In this document: in pieces, positions 1-10,700 of the stretch
How the letters are laid out: every line of letters begins with the position of its first letter
Numbering within the stretch: position 1 is the stretch's first letter
Source: Mesorhizobium terrae
GTDB taxonomy: Bacteria; Pseudomonadota; Alphaproteobacteria; Rhizobiales; Rhizobiaceae
Reading direction: 5' to 3'
Assembly: GCF_008727715.1 (NCBI RefSeq)
Contig: NZ_CP044218.1
Span: forward strand, 620,001 to 684,000
Length of the DNA stretch: 64,000 nt
Translations under genes and position numbers: made by a program
The notes under the pieces: model-generated
What the model was told of the DNA's origin: nothing
What the model saw: only the letters and a program-made list of their open reading frames with translations
Database searches by the model: none

Positions 1-227
1 GGCGTACAGCCTCTCTTCATCGGAAGGCGTCCCTTCTGGTAGGCTGAGAGGATCGCCGCCGCCGCATCAGGACCAACCTCAAGAACAAGATCGAGCCAAT
101 TCCTTTCGCGTGTGTAGATGTCGGCGCGCTCAGCTTTCGACAGAACCCCTCCTTCAAGGACGAGCCTTCTCGTCTTAATGGGCATGATGCCAGGCAGGCC
201 AGCAAGGAAGTCCGTAAGAGAGCGCAT
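1..227 (-). CDS. Hypothetical protein, C-terminus beyond the window
   Basis: An open frame starts at ATG 227 and runs off the left edge for 75 codons. It begins MRSLTDFLAG and contains the stretch LVLEGGVLSKAERADIYTRE. An in-frame TAG lies four codons upstream, so 227 is the only ATG that can open it; the ribosome site is weak (AGGAA). I do not recognise the family. It lies 48 bp downstream of the HEPN-like gene in the same direction, so it is probably the last visible gene of the AbiE operon. Coding status is inferred from the unbroken frame and the operon context. Confidence 0.5.
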   Translation of the reverse strand, partial: MRSLTDFLAGLPGIMPIKTRRLVLEGGVLSKAERADIYTRERNWLDLVLEVGPDAAAAILSAYQKGRLPMKRGCT

Positions 228-275
228 CGCCGATTCCTATTGAGTCATTCCTGGGCCACTAGAGCAGCCGATGTC

Positions 276-1475
276 TTACTGCTGTCGATCGTACAAGATC
301 GCGTCAGCCTTCGCCCCCAGTGTCAGGCTCGTCCAATCCGGAAAACTGCCACGCTGAAGGATGGCCTGCATGACACGGACAACAAGCTGATCGGCGAGAT
401 CGAGATCGACCTTGGACTTTGGCGGAAGCACACCCGAGTGGACCGCGTCTGACCGAGCCTTGTATAGATGCTTCATCTCATCGAAGATCTTGGTCCGCTC
501 GACGGCACCCTCACCCAAGAGCCAGGCGGCGCGACTGCCAATCTTATAGGTGATTTCGGTATTCGACGTTCCGAGATCGTGCATCAGCACGATTTCCGCC
601 GCCATGCCCAAATCGAGAGCGCGATCGACAGGATGAATTGCCAGCCGCGAGCGCCCGAGCCGGTCGATTGCACGGGGAAGGCTGTCTCCCTCGGTTAATG
701 CCGCTAGCTGCCCGAAGGCGGTCTTGATCGTCGCCAAATCCGCTGGGAAAGCCACGAGCGGGTGAGCCGCAAACGGGCGGCCTGACATCGTGCCATCAGC
801 CGACAGCAAAGCGCGGCGATCCGACAGAATTACCGACATCGGCAACTCGACCCCGCCACTGGAGCCAAGCAAACAGGCGAGCCGAAAACGACGGCGGATT
901 GCATCACGCGCCGATGAGGCGGGCTGTGTTATGCTGGTCCCGGCTGGCCCATTTGCTTCAGACGGGTGTTGTTCGAAGGCTGGCGTTACCTTGTAGGACT
1001 GGACGAGGAAGCCGGTTCCGGTGGGCATGCTCGGCCACGAATATCGCCAGGGGTAGTCGAACGCGCTGAAGATGTCGGCCGCCGGCGGCACAAGGCGAAC
1101 ACCATCGCCCAATTCACAGGGCTCGTTGATTTCGATGCCAAGCACCGGCGAAACTTCCTCGTAGACTGCGGCATTCCGCGACACTTCGTTCGTGAAGAGT
1201 GCAACGATATCTTCCGGCGCTATTTTTTCGACGAGCCGGTCAATCGCCCATTCACCGAAGCGGCCTCCGACGAGAGAGCCGCCGCCGTCGCCACTGAACA
1301 CCCAACACGTCGCGAAATCGGAGAACGGCTCTGCGCGGGAGAGATATTGATCGACACGATGCTTCGCCTCGTCGCGCCAGAGTGAATAGTCGCTGCCGCG
1401 GTGAATCTCGGCGAGTTCTCCAGCTATCCCACGCAGGAAGGCTACCGCGTCGGATGCAGTGTCCGCTCTGCTCAT
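276..1475 (-). CDS. HEPN-domain-like protein (ApeA-type C-terminus), putative RNase
   Basis: A protein of about 399 aa. Near the C-terminus it carries R341-SDAV-H346, an R-x4-H signature typical of HEPN ribonuclease domains, in a helical context (preceded by MKHLYKA, followed by SGVLPPKS). HEPN domains with this motif are metal-independent RNases common in abortive-infection and toxin-antitoxin systems. The N-terminal 250 residues are not recognised and could be the sensing part. I place the start at ATG 1475, where ATGA overlaps the stop of the upstream gene; a GTG at 1487 would add four residues. It is the fourth gene of a minus-strand operon headed by AbiEi/AbiEii. The HEPN call rests on motif and context, not on a database search. 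Confidence 0.6.
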   Translation of the reverse strand: MSRADTASDAVAFLRGIAGELAEIHRGSDYSLWRDEAKHRVDQYLSRAEPFSDFATCWVFSGDGGGSLVGGRFGEWAIDRLVEKIAPEDIVALFTNEVSRNAAVYEEVSPVLGIEINEPCELGDGVRLVPPAADIFSAFDYPWRYSWPSMPTGTGFLVQSYKVTPAFEQHPSEANGPAGTSITQPASSARDAIRRRFRLACLLGSSGGVELPMSVILSDRRALLSADGTMSGRPFAAHPLVAFPADLATIKTAFGQLAALTEGDSLPRAIDRLGRSRLAIHPVDRALDLGMAAEIVLMHDLGTSNTEITYKIGSRAAWLLGEGAVERTKIFDEMKHLYKARSDAVHSGVLPPKSKVDLDLADQLVVRVMQAILQRGSFPDWTSLTLGAKADAILYDRQQ

Positions 1476-2305
1476 TCCTTGTCCCACCGACCGAGGTTCA
1501 CGTCGACGAAGCCGACCGGGTAGCCCCGAGCCAAGACGCCGAAGCTGGGCTCGCCTTCGCTATGAACGGCGAGGACATGCTCGGGACCGAGCGGCTGATG
1601 TGTGTAGAGGTCGAACGCATGTTTGTCCGGCCGGCAGCCGAGCAACCGGCCAAAGGTGGCAACCACTGCCTCAGCCGCCGAATAACCATGGCGGGAATGG
1701 ACGAGCGGCATGGCAATCTCCAGAACGCGCGGCCGACCGATCTGCTTCAGCATGTCCTGAAGTACCGCGTCTCGCTGCCAGAAATAGGCCGACTCGCCGC
1801 CCCAGCTCTCGAGGAGCAATTCAACGCCGCTGTCTTCGACGTTGACGGGATGCGAGACCATCCAGAACTTGTTGGAGCGGGCGTCGAGTTGATCGCTTTG
1901 GTACGGGCTGTCGGCGAACAAGCGATCTGCGACCTCTTGGCTGAAGGCGCCAGCAGCGACTTGCGCCGCGAAGCGTGATCGGATGGTGTCGAGGCTGGAT
2001 GGATAAATGCCGCCTTGCCGGAGAATGTCGACTTCTGCGTCGGTCAAGCGGGTATAGTGCCAGGCGCGGATCGTGCGAACTTCCATCAGCCGCATGATAT
2101 GCTCCTTCACCCAAATGAACTCGCCCGCGTAAGGATTTTCGGGATGGGGCATGGTGTGATCGGAGGTCTCACGCTCCAGCCATTGGCGGCGCGAGGTGAG
2201 CATGTAGTTGCGGATGACATCGGCGTGGGCGTCGAGGTCGCCGCGCAACTCGCGGTCGAAGGTTTCGACGTCCCAGACGTCAATGATGGCGACGCCGTCA
2301 GTCAT
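1472..2305 (-). CDS. Unknown protein of the AbiE operon, possible ART-fold protein
   Basis: A protein of 277 aa. Near residue 80 it has AWHYTRLTDAEVDILR followed by a Gly, and mid-protein it has LLLESWGGESAYFW. The H-Y-T-R-L beginning followed by an acidic helix resembles the first motif of some ADP-ribosyltransferase-fold toxins (the H of H-Y-E), but I cannot confirm the other catalytic residues, so this is only a suggestion. Its ATG (2305) overlaps the abiEii stop by 4 nt and its TGA (1472) overlaps the ATG of the HEPN gene by 4 nt. It is therefore almost certainly co-translated with both. No signal peptide or membrane segment is visible. Confidence 0.6.
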   Translation of the reverse strand: MTDGVAIIDVWDVETFDRELRGDLDAHADVIRNYMLTSRRQWLERETSDHTMPHPENPYAGEFIWVKEHIMRLMEVRTIRAWHYTRLTDAEVDILRQGGIYPSSLDTIRSRFAAQVAAGAFSQEVADRLFADSPYQSDQLDARSNKFWMVSHPVNVEDSGVELLLESWGGESAYFWQRDAVLQDMLKQIGRPRVLEIAMPLVHSRHGYSAAEAVVATFGRLLGCRPDKHAFDLYTHQPLGPEHVLAVHSEGEPSFGVLARGYPVGFVDVNLGRWDKE

Positions 2306-3180
2306 GCCTCATTCCCGTTTCTTGCTACGATCCGCGCGCATGACGGGCCGACCAACTCCCAAACCCCTTCGATGATCGATTCCAGCGAAACAGCGTCGAG
2401 TTCGAGCGACGCGGCGTAAGCACGCCATTGCCGTTGCTTCCCTTCGTCGCCAAACATGTCGACCGAGAGTCCTGGTGGACGCTCTGTCGGGATCGGCGTT
2501 CGACGGCGTTCGAACGTCGCGCGAATGGCCGCGTCTAGATCATCAGCGGAAATGTCGATCGCGCGCGGTATCGCCCATAGGTCGTAATAATCCTTCATGC
2601 GTCCGTTTAGGACGCCAAGCGCCACCATCGCCTGGAATTTCTCGGCAATCACTGTGGCGGGCGGATAGGAACGAACCTGCGGAGCGGGAAAATCCAGCAA
2701 GGCCGGATAGTCGAGCCGCTGCGTCGCATCGGCCATGGCGTCCCCGACGCCGATGTCGATTGTGACGGGGATGCGCGTTCTTTCGAGATAGGCAGCGGTC
2801 TTGAGGCGAATGCCGCCGTATTCCATCTCCTCTCGAATGACGGTCGCAGCGAGCGCATCGACGTCGAAGACGAGTCCATCGTCGCTCTTAGCCGCCATGA
2901 TCTCCCCGAAGTCGGCGATCAGGCGGCCCGGATCGGCGTCCCCGAGCCCGAGAAAGTCCGCATCCCGCGTCACCCGGTTGTCGTCCGTCACCCAGACCGT
3001 GACCAGCATGCCGCCTTTTAGGACAAAACGGTCCTGATGCGCCGAGATCGACAGGCGGTAGAGCAGCCGTTCGAGTGCGAACCGCACCAGCAGGATATCG
3101 AATACGCGGCCTTCCTTGCGGGCGATATTCAGCAGCCGGTCCTTGACCGACTTCGCCATATTCGTCGGTGCTTTAGCCAT
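2302..3180 (-). CDS. abiEii: AbiEii/AbiGii-type nucleotidyltransferase toxin
   Basis: A protein of 292 aa with the polymerase-beta-type nucleotidyltransferase layout of AbiEii (type IV toxin-antitoxin, phage abortive infection). KGGMLV at 55-60 supplies the GG motif, RDADF at 72-76 the paired catalytic Asp73/Asp75, and TIDIG at 140-144 a third Asp. AEKFQAM at 179-185 and RMKDYYD at 194-200 form the conserved C-terminal motifs. Family members act in the cytoplasm; MenT relatives add nucleotides to tRNA 3' ends. The start overlaps the end of abiEi by 8 nt, the usual antitoxin-toxin arrangement. All key residues appear intact, so the toxin should be active. The exact target cannot be told from sequence. 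Confidence 0.9.
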   Translation of the reverse strand: MAKAPTNMAKSVKDRLLNIARKEGRVFDILLVRFALERLLYRLSISAHQDRFVLKGGMLVTVWVTDDNRVTRDADFLGLGDADPGRLIADFGEIMAAKSDDGLVFDVDALAATVIREEMEYGGIRLKTAAYLERTRIPVTIDIGVGDAMADATQRLDYPALLDFPAPQVRSYPPATVIAEKFQAMVALGVLNGRMKDYYDLWAIPRAIDISADDLDAAIRATFERRRTPIPTERPPGLSVDMFGDEGKQRQWRAYAASLELDAVSLESIIEGVWELVGPSCARIVARNGNEA

Positions 3181-3793
3181 TGGAGGTGAGCGCCTCGATA
3201 TAGGGTTGCATCACCTTCCAGGCGCCGCCGGCCTTCGCGGCCTGGGCGATTGCGCTCGGAGTTGCCTTGCGTTGCTGAAGAGCAGCGCGCAGGCCCTCTA
3301 CAGCGACTGATCGATCGACCAGTTTGGGGTTTCGGAACAGGTCGGCAAGGGTCTTCGGGATCGAATAGACCGGGACATCGAGTCCGGCGATAGCATGATG
3401 CTCGATGCCCTGTCGCAGATAAGGCGCCGTGAAGCGGACCATACGCAGCGGCGGATAGGACTGCACGGGCGCCCAATCGCTCGTCCCGATCGCCACCCAA
3501 ACGCGCCGTGGCATCTGGTCGGTCAGTTCATGGAAGGCGAGCGCCGACACCAGTGCAATCACGCCTTTGGGGACGCGCATGATGGCTTCAGCGAGGATCT
3601 GGTTCTCTTCGACTTCCGCACCACGCTTCTGATAAACTCCGCGCGAGATACGCTCGACTTCCCCGCTCTCGACGGCGCGCGCTATCGTTTGCGCGCTGAT
3701 GCCAGCCTCACGCAGTTCATGCGCATGCATCATGCTGCGCGCATCGAGCATGCTTCTGAGCTTCGCCTTTTGTGAATCTTGCGCCGAGGGCAT
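3173..3793 (-). CDS. abiEi: AbiEi-type antitoxin / transcriptional regulator
   Basis: A protein of 206 aa when started at ATG 3793, which has a near-perfect GGAGGA ribosome site 7 nt upstream; a longer frame to 3877 exists but has no such site. Residues 12-60 form the N-terminal winged helix-turn-helix typical of AbiEi (LREAGISAQTIARAVESG, then the wing ERISRGVYQ). The C-terminal part has the conserved YSIPKTLADLFR stretch. AbiEi proteins repress their own operon and neutralise AbiEii without stable protein contact (type IV). It is the first gene of the minus-strand operon and overlaps abiEii by 8 nt. The promoter should lie just above 3800, where autoregulation would be expected. Confidence 0.9.
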   Translation of the reverse strand: MPSAQDSQKAKLRSMLDARSMMHAHELREAGISAQTIARAVESGEVERISRGVYQKRGAEVEENQILAEAIMRVPKGVIALVSALAFHELTDQMPRRVWVAIGTSDWAPVQSYPPLRMVRFTAPYLRQGIEHHAIAGLDVPVYSIPKTLADLFRNPKLVDRSVAVEGLRAALQQRKATPSAIAQAAKAGGAWKVMQPYIEALTSNG

Positions 3794-4783
3794 GTTACAA
3801 ATCCTCCAATCGACCGCAATCTTATCAGAGGTTTTGTCACGCGCCATCCCTGAGACGCCGATCGCCCACCGACGCACAACATGAATTTCTCAGCCGCGAG
3901 CCGCTTTGCCTGATGCTTCGGGCAAGCCAGACCCGACAGGTTCAATGCGAGCAACATAAACGAGGGCGAAAGCCTTCCTCTGCGCCCGAGCCAAAGTCTC
4001 TGCCACCCCCTTCTGCGAGGAGACCCCGCAACGCCAAGAGAGTGAGAGTGCAGGCCGGGTTTGCCGTGACGGTTTCACCCCCGCCGATTTCCTGGACGTC
4101 GCCGCGCACCGCCGTCGATCAACTGCAGCCAATGGCTCCGAATTATGTTTCATTTCTGGTTCGTCGTCAGTGGTGGAAAAGTGCTGGATGGCATCTAAAA
4201 AAGCGAACCACCTATCATTCGATCACTTGTGGAAATAGACCGGCGCGCACCTGCTACGGACTGGCGAAGCGAAGCAATAGCCTTCCGAGTTGACGTGATG
4301 GACAATGATGTGGTCCGCAACCGGCCCGCCTGTTCGTCCGGCTGGTTCCGAAGTTTGGAAATGGATACGGTACTGAGTTCACCCAACTCATCGGGAACCT
4401 AGTCGGTGACTTTCGCATCAGGGTTCGTGCCAATCACCACGGAATCGAGACCCTGGTTTTTGCGCAAAGGGGACTTGGTTGAAAGTGTTGCAGGGCACGT
4501 CGGGTGGTGGGCCTTCTTGGTCTAACTGATTTCAAGAAATTCTTGTTGATAGTTTGTCGAACGTCTCCGATACTGGCGTGACACGAACATTAGGGTGCCA
4601 TCAATTGACCATATCGGCTGAACGGGCCGGTTGCTGGCGTTGAATTGAATTCCGGTACCGGCAGGAAGTGTATCGTCGCCCGCGACAGCTCTCTCACCAG
4701 CACCTGATCTGTTTCAAAAAAAGCGCATCCACTCACATAGACTTTATGCCGACGTATTGTGACTTCTCGATTGAGAGGGTCGA
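3794..4783. other. Non-coding gap of about 990 bp between abiE and the Tc locus
   Basis: No frame here has convincing coding character, a ribosome site and a recognisable product. A minus-strand stretch around 3900-4060 keeps an open frame but resembles no family I know. The region separates two oppositely transcribed modules, so it should hold the promoter of abiEi at its left end and that of the toxin genes at its right end. I see no tRNA, terminal inverted repeats or transposase remnant. Confidence 0.5.
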
Positions 4784-7700
4784 ATGTCTGGAGAAAAGTC
4801 CCCCGCGGCGACGCCATTTGAAGCCGTCGTACCACCGGCCATTACCTTACCGAAGGGTGGCGGTGCCGTTCGCGGCATCGGCGAGAAATTTGCCGCCAAC
4901 CCGGTAACCGGTATCGGTGCGATGTCGGTGCCGATCGCGACGAGCCCGGGACGCACGGGATTTGGCCCCTCGTTGTCGCTTTCCTACGATTCCAGCTCGG
5001 GCAACGGTCCGTTTGGCTTCGGCTGGAGTCTTTCTCTTCCGTCGATCACCCGCAAGACCGACAAAGGGCTGCCGCGGTATCTGGACGGCCACGACAACAC
5101 GAAGGATTCCGACATATTCCTTCTGTCGGGTGCTGAGGACCTCGTCGCTGCCTATCAGCAGGATATGGCGGGCCGCTGGTCACGCGATCAGCAGGGCCAT
5201 ATTCTCCTTGATGACCAGGAGATCGACGGCTACCGCGTGCGCCGCTACCGCCCGCGCATCGAAGGGCAATTTGCCCGCATCGAGCGCTGGACGCTGCTTT
5301 CCGATCAGCAGGACGTCCACTGGCGGTCCATCACCCGCGACAACATTCTCACTCTCTACGGTCGCGATGCCAACTCCCGCATCTTCGATCCGGAGAATGG
5401 CGCTCGCATCTTTTCCTGGCTGATCTGCGAGACTCGTGACGACAAGGGCAATGCGGTTCTCTATCGCTACAAGGCCGAGGACGGCGAAAGGGTCGATTAC
5501 GGCAGGACCTGCGAACGCAACCGCGGCAGACCCAACGACCGGCGCCGCACTGCCAACCGCTATCTGAAGCACATCTATTACGGCAACCGCGTGCCGCTGC
5601 TGGAGGAGGAAGGGCGTCGCCCCCGCTTTCTCGACAAGGCCAAGATCGATGACCTGATTGCCCAGGGCGGCTTCCTGTTCGAAATGGTCTTCGACTACGG
5701 CGAACACGACGGTGACGCACCCAAGCCGGACGATGCGGGGACATGGGATTACCGGGCGGACGCATTTTCCAGTTACCGGCCTGGCTTCGAGTTGCGCACG
5801 ACGCGCCTTTGCCGCCGCGCGCTGATGTTCCATCATTTTCCGGAAGACGATGAGGTCGGCAGAAACTGCCTGGTTCGCTCCACAGATCTTGGCCATGACG
5901 GTCAGCATGGCCCTGATGTTATTTCCGGCCCGGTCTACGCCTTTCTCACCTCTGTCAGGCAGATGTCCTATCGGCGCAACGCCACCGGTTACGACCGCCG
6001 AGGTACACCGCCGGTCACATTCGAATACACGCAACCTGTCGTGGAAGAAACCGTCCACGACATTGATGCCAAGAGCCTGGAAAACCTGCCGAACGGGCTC
6101 GACACCGCCTCTTACCGATGGCTGGACCTGCATGGCGAGGGCATTCCCGGCATCTTGACTGAACAGGCCGCTGGCTGGTTCTACAAGCGCAATCTCAGTC
6201 CTCTGGGCTGGCGGCAGCCCGCATTTGCACCGTCCGAGCTCGTCGCGCAGAAGCCCAACCTTTCGCTCGTCGGCGACGCGGCCGAATTCATGGATCTCGC
6301 AGGCGACGGCCAGCCGGATCTTGTGGTTCTCGACGGCCCCGTTCCCGGCTTCTACGAGCATGATGAGGACGAAAGTTGGCTGCCCTTCCGCCCCTTCTCC
6401 TCCTCTGTAAGACGCACCGTGCACGACCCCAATACCCGGCTTATCGATCTTGACGGTGACGGACACGCCGACATCCTGATCACCGAAGATGATACCTTCG
6501 TCTGGCACCTCTCCTTGGGAGAGGACGGCTTCGGTGCGGCGGAACGATCTTGGCAGGGGCGGGACGAGGAGTTGGGGCCACAACTGGTTTTCTCGGACGC
6601 CTCCCAGTCCATCTATCTTGCCGATATGAGTGGCGATGGCCTGACCGATCTGGTGCGCATCCGCAGTGGCGAGGTCTGCTACTGGCCTAATCTGGGCTAT
6701 AGCCGTTTCGGCGCCAAGGTCACGATGGAGAGGTCGCCGGACTTCGATAGTCTCGACCAGTTCCGCCAGAGCCGCGTGCGTCTGGCCGATATCGACGGCA
6801 GCGGCACGACGGACATCATCTATCTGCACCGCGAAGGTGTCCGCCTCTATTTCAATCTCTCCGGCAACGGCTGGAGTCTGCCTCAGACGGTCGCCGCCTT
6901 TCCACGCATCGACGACCTGGTGTCGGTCGTGCCGATCGATCTCTTCGGCAACGGCACGGCTTGCCTCGTCTGGTCGTCGCCGCATCTCGGCGACGGTGGT
7001 GGGGTGCAGATGCGCTATGTCGACCTGATGGGCGGAAGGAAGCCGCATCTGCTTGTCAGGGTCGCCAACAATCTTGGTGCGGAGACGCGGATAGATTACG
7101 CTTCCTCCACCAAATTCTATTTGCAGGACCGGCTCAACGGCACGCCCTGGGTTACCCGTCTGTCCTTTCCCGTGCATGTGGTCGAGAAAGTCACCATCAC
7201 AGACAAATGGCGCAACACCAGTTTTGCCTCGGCCTACTCGTATCATCACGGCTATTTCGACGGCGACGAGCGGGAATTTCGCGGCTTCGGCCGAGTGGAG
7301 CAGGTCGACACCGAATCCTATGGCGAGTTCACCGCCGGCAACGCCACCAGTCCGTATATCACAGAGGATCGAGCGCTCCACCAGCCGCCTGTCAAGACCG
7401 TCACCTGGTATCATACTGGCGCTTTCCTGGATCGCGAACGCATCCTTACGCAGTTTGCGCACGAATATTTTCCAAACTGGCTGAGGGCTCCTCTGCCGGC
7501 GGGTTTCGCGGAGAAATCGTTGCCTGCACCCGATCTTGGGAACGAAGAGCTTAGCACGGTGGAATGGCGCGAAGCGCTTCGCGCTTGCAAGGGCTTTGTG
7601 CTGCGACAGGAGGTCTATGAGCTCGATCTCGACGCCCTGGAACGCCCTGGCGATCCTCGGCATATCCCTGTCAAGCTGTTCTCCACCGCCTATCACAACT

Positions 7701-10700
7701 GTCGCATCAGCCGGCTTCAGCCGCACGAGGCCAACGCCTATGCGGTCTTCCTCGTAACGGAGAGCGAGGCTGTTACCTATCACTACGAACTGCCCCTGAT
7801 GCCCGCTGGCGTGCGCCCCGACCCGCGCGTCGCCCACACGCTGAACCTGCGCCACGACGGGTACGGCAACGTGCTTCAGACGGTTGACATCGTCTATCCG
7901 CGCGTCGGTCTGTTTGAAGAGGATGCCCTTAACGCCGGCACGCTGGCGGCGATCCGCAGTGTCCAGAAGCAACGCCACCTCGTCTACAAGGAGACGCGCT
8001 ACACCAAGGACCATCTCGACATCGACGCGCAACGCTTGCGAGTGCCATGCGAGACGATGACCTATGAACTTGCCATTCCGGACGGCAGAGGTGGCGATTA
8101 CCTCACCATCGGCGAACTGGCGAAATGGGCGCTGAGCACTTACTATCCTCCGACGGTGCCAGTTGCCGATGTCGTTGCAGTGGCCGACATCCCCTACCAT
8201 TCAATTCCCGACGGGGTCAGCTGGCAGAAGCGCCTCATCGAGCACCAACGAACGCTCTATTTCTCGGCTGATCTCGCAAATCCGGCTCCGTTCGGCGAAC
8301 CTGGACCGCTCGGCCTGGTTTTCGAACACTATCAGTTGGCGCTTACAGACAGCCTGCTGGAAGCGGTCTTCAAGAACGCCGACGGCACCGGCAAGCTCGA
8401 TCAGGTCATAGACGGCCCGCGCAACGCCCGCGATCTGCTCGACAACCCCGGAACCAGCGGCTACCTCAGCGGCGCAGCCCTTGCTGTACGCTTCGCCTCG
8501 ATCCCACCTGCCCAGCTGGCCGGGCAATACTGGGTCCGATCCGGCATCGCCGGCTTTGCAGGGGACGCCGCCACACACTTCTATCTTCCAGTCCGCTATG
8601 CCGATGCCTTCGGCAATGTCACGAGCGTGACCTATGATGGTTGCGATCTGTTTGTTGCGGCGAGCACCGACGCGCTCGACAACACCGCTCGCGTCGCCCG
8701 GTTCGACTACCGCGTGCTCGCTCCGCGGGAGATGCGCGACGTCAACGACAATCTCTCCGAAGTCTTCTTCGACGTGCTTGGCTTTCCAACAGCTATGGCG
8801 CTGAAGGGAAAGGGTGACGAGGCCGACGATCTCTCCGGATTTGATGCCAGTGTCGCCAATCTTGCTCGCGCGCAGCCACCGCTGATGGCGCTGCGGGCCT
8901 TCTTCGACGGTGTCAATCTCGATGAGGCGCAGGCACGTGACTGGCTCGCCAACGCGACAGTCCGCCACATCTACGATTTTGGCGAGATCGAACAGCTGCT
9001 TGCTGACGGCACGCGGACGACCCAGTGGGCGGAGCACCCGGCTTGCGCCTGCACCATCCTGCGCGAGCAGCACGTCCGTGAGCTTGCCGCAGGCGCGGCA
9101 AGTCCGTTGCAGGTAGCCTTAGAATATTCGGACGGCCTCGGAACCGCGATCGTCAGGAAAATTCAGGCCGAGCCAGAAGTGGCTGGCCAGCCTCTGCGTT
9201 GGGTAGCCACCGGCAAGGTCATCTTCAACAACAAGGGTAATCCGGTCAAACAATACGAGCCCTATTTCAGTGCTGCTGCCATCGGGCATCGTTTTGAGGA
9301 GCCTGAGGCAGCAGGAGTGGCAACGGTCGTCTACTACGATGCCATCGGCAGGATCGTGCGTCGGGAAATGCCGGACGGTAGTTTTGAGCGCGACGAGTTC
9401 TCGCCTTGGCATGTGCGCAGTTTCGATCGCAACGACACAGTGCTGGAGCCCGGCAACAGCTGGTATGCGAGGAAGACGGCCGGTGCTGCCACGGCGGAGG
9501 AGAAACGCGCGGCGCAACTGGCAACCGATCATGCTGGCACACCGACCCTAACCGTTCTTGATAGTCTCGGCCGCGCGGTGATCGCCATCGCGCACAACCG
9601 CGTAAAGACTGGGGCGGGTGCCGTCGAAGACAGGATGTACCCGACATTCACACGGCTCGATGCCGAAGGGAAGGCGCTTTGGATCCGAGACGCTCGCGGC
9701 AATCTGGCGATGCAATACATCCTGCCGGCGGCTCCAGACGGCCAGGTTGATAACCCAACGAACTTCGCGCCCGGTTACGATATTGCAGGCAATCTTCTCT
9801 TTGAGCATAACGCCGATGCTGGCGACCGCTGGACGCTGAACGACGCCGCGGGCAAGCCGATGGTGGCGTGGGACAGTCGCGGCCACATGTTCCACGTCGC
9901 CTATGATCCCCTGCACCGCCCTGCGGCATCCTATGTCAAGGGCGCCGATCCAGCCGATCAAAACAAGGTCGTCCAGTTCGAAAGAGTGCTTTACGGCGAC
10001 ACACCAGGCAACGGCTTGCCGGACACCCCCGCCAACGACCAGACCCGCAAGCTGAACCTGCGCGGACGGGTCTACAGGCACTACGACAAGGCCGGCCTTG
10101 GGACCAGTGCCGGGACCATTCCGGCGACTGGTGACGCGGAGGCCTTCGACTTCAAGGGCAATGCGTTGCGCAGCACGCGTCAGTTGCTGCAAGACTACAA
10201 GCAGTTTCCCGACTGGTCGCGGGCGCCTCCACTGAATGCGGAAATCTTCAGCCAGAGCACCCGTTACGACGCGCTCAACAGGCAAGTCCAGCACGTCGCC
10301 CCGTACAGCAACCGACCGGGCGCGACGCTTGACGTCATCCGCCCGGGCTACAACGCAGCCAACCTGCTCGAGCGTGTCGATGTCTGGCTGGAGCTTGCCG
10401 GCGAGCCACCCAATTTGCTGGATCCTGCCACTGCAACGCTGCACGCTGTCGCCAATATCGACTACAACGCCAAGGGCCAGCGCATCCTCGCCGAGCAGAA
10501 CGAAGCGGAGCACCGCATCGTCATCCGCTATACTTATGAGCCGGACACCTTCCGGCTGAGCCGCCTTGAGAGCATGCGTCCTGGGCATCAACAGGCCGAC
10601 AGGCGGATGCTGCAGGACTTACTCTACAGCTATGATCCGGTCGGTAACATCACCGCCATCCGCGACGACGCGCAGCAAACGGTCTTCTTCGACAATTCCA

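Noticed and set aside
3890..4153. Minus-strand 87-codon frame in the abiE-Tc gap
   Set aside because: No ribosome site, Arg/Ala/Ser-rich, no family recognised; treated as non-coding.
5180..8200. Minus-strand open frame of about 1000 codons opposite the TcB-TcC gene
   Set aside because: It lies wholly antisense to a gene with clear SpvB and RHS motifs. It has no recognisable domains and is the usual by-product of high-GC codon usage on the other strand.
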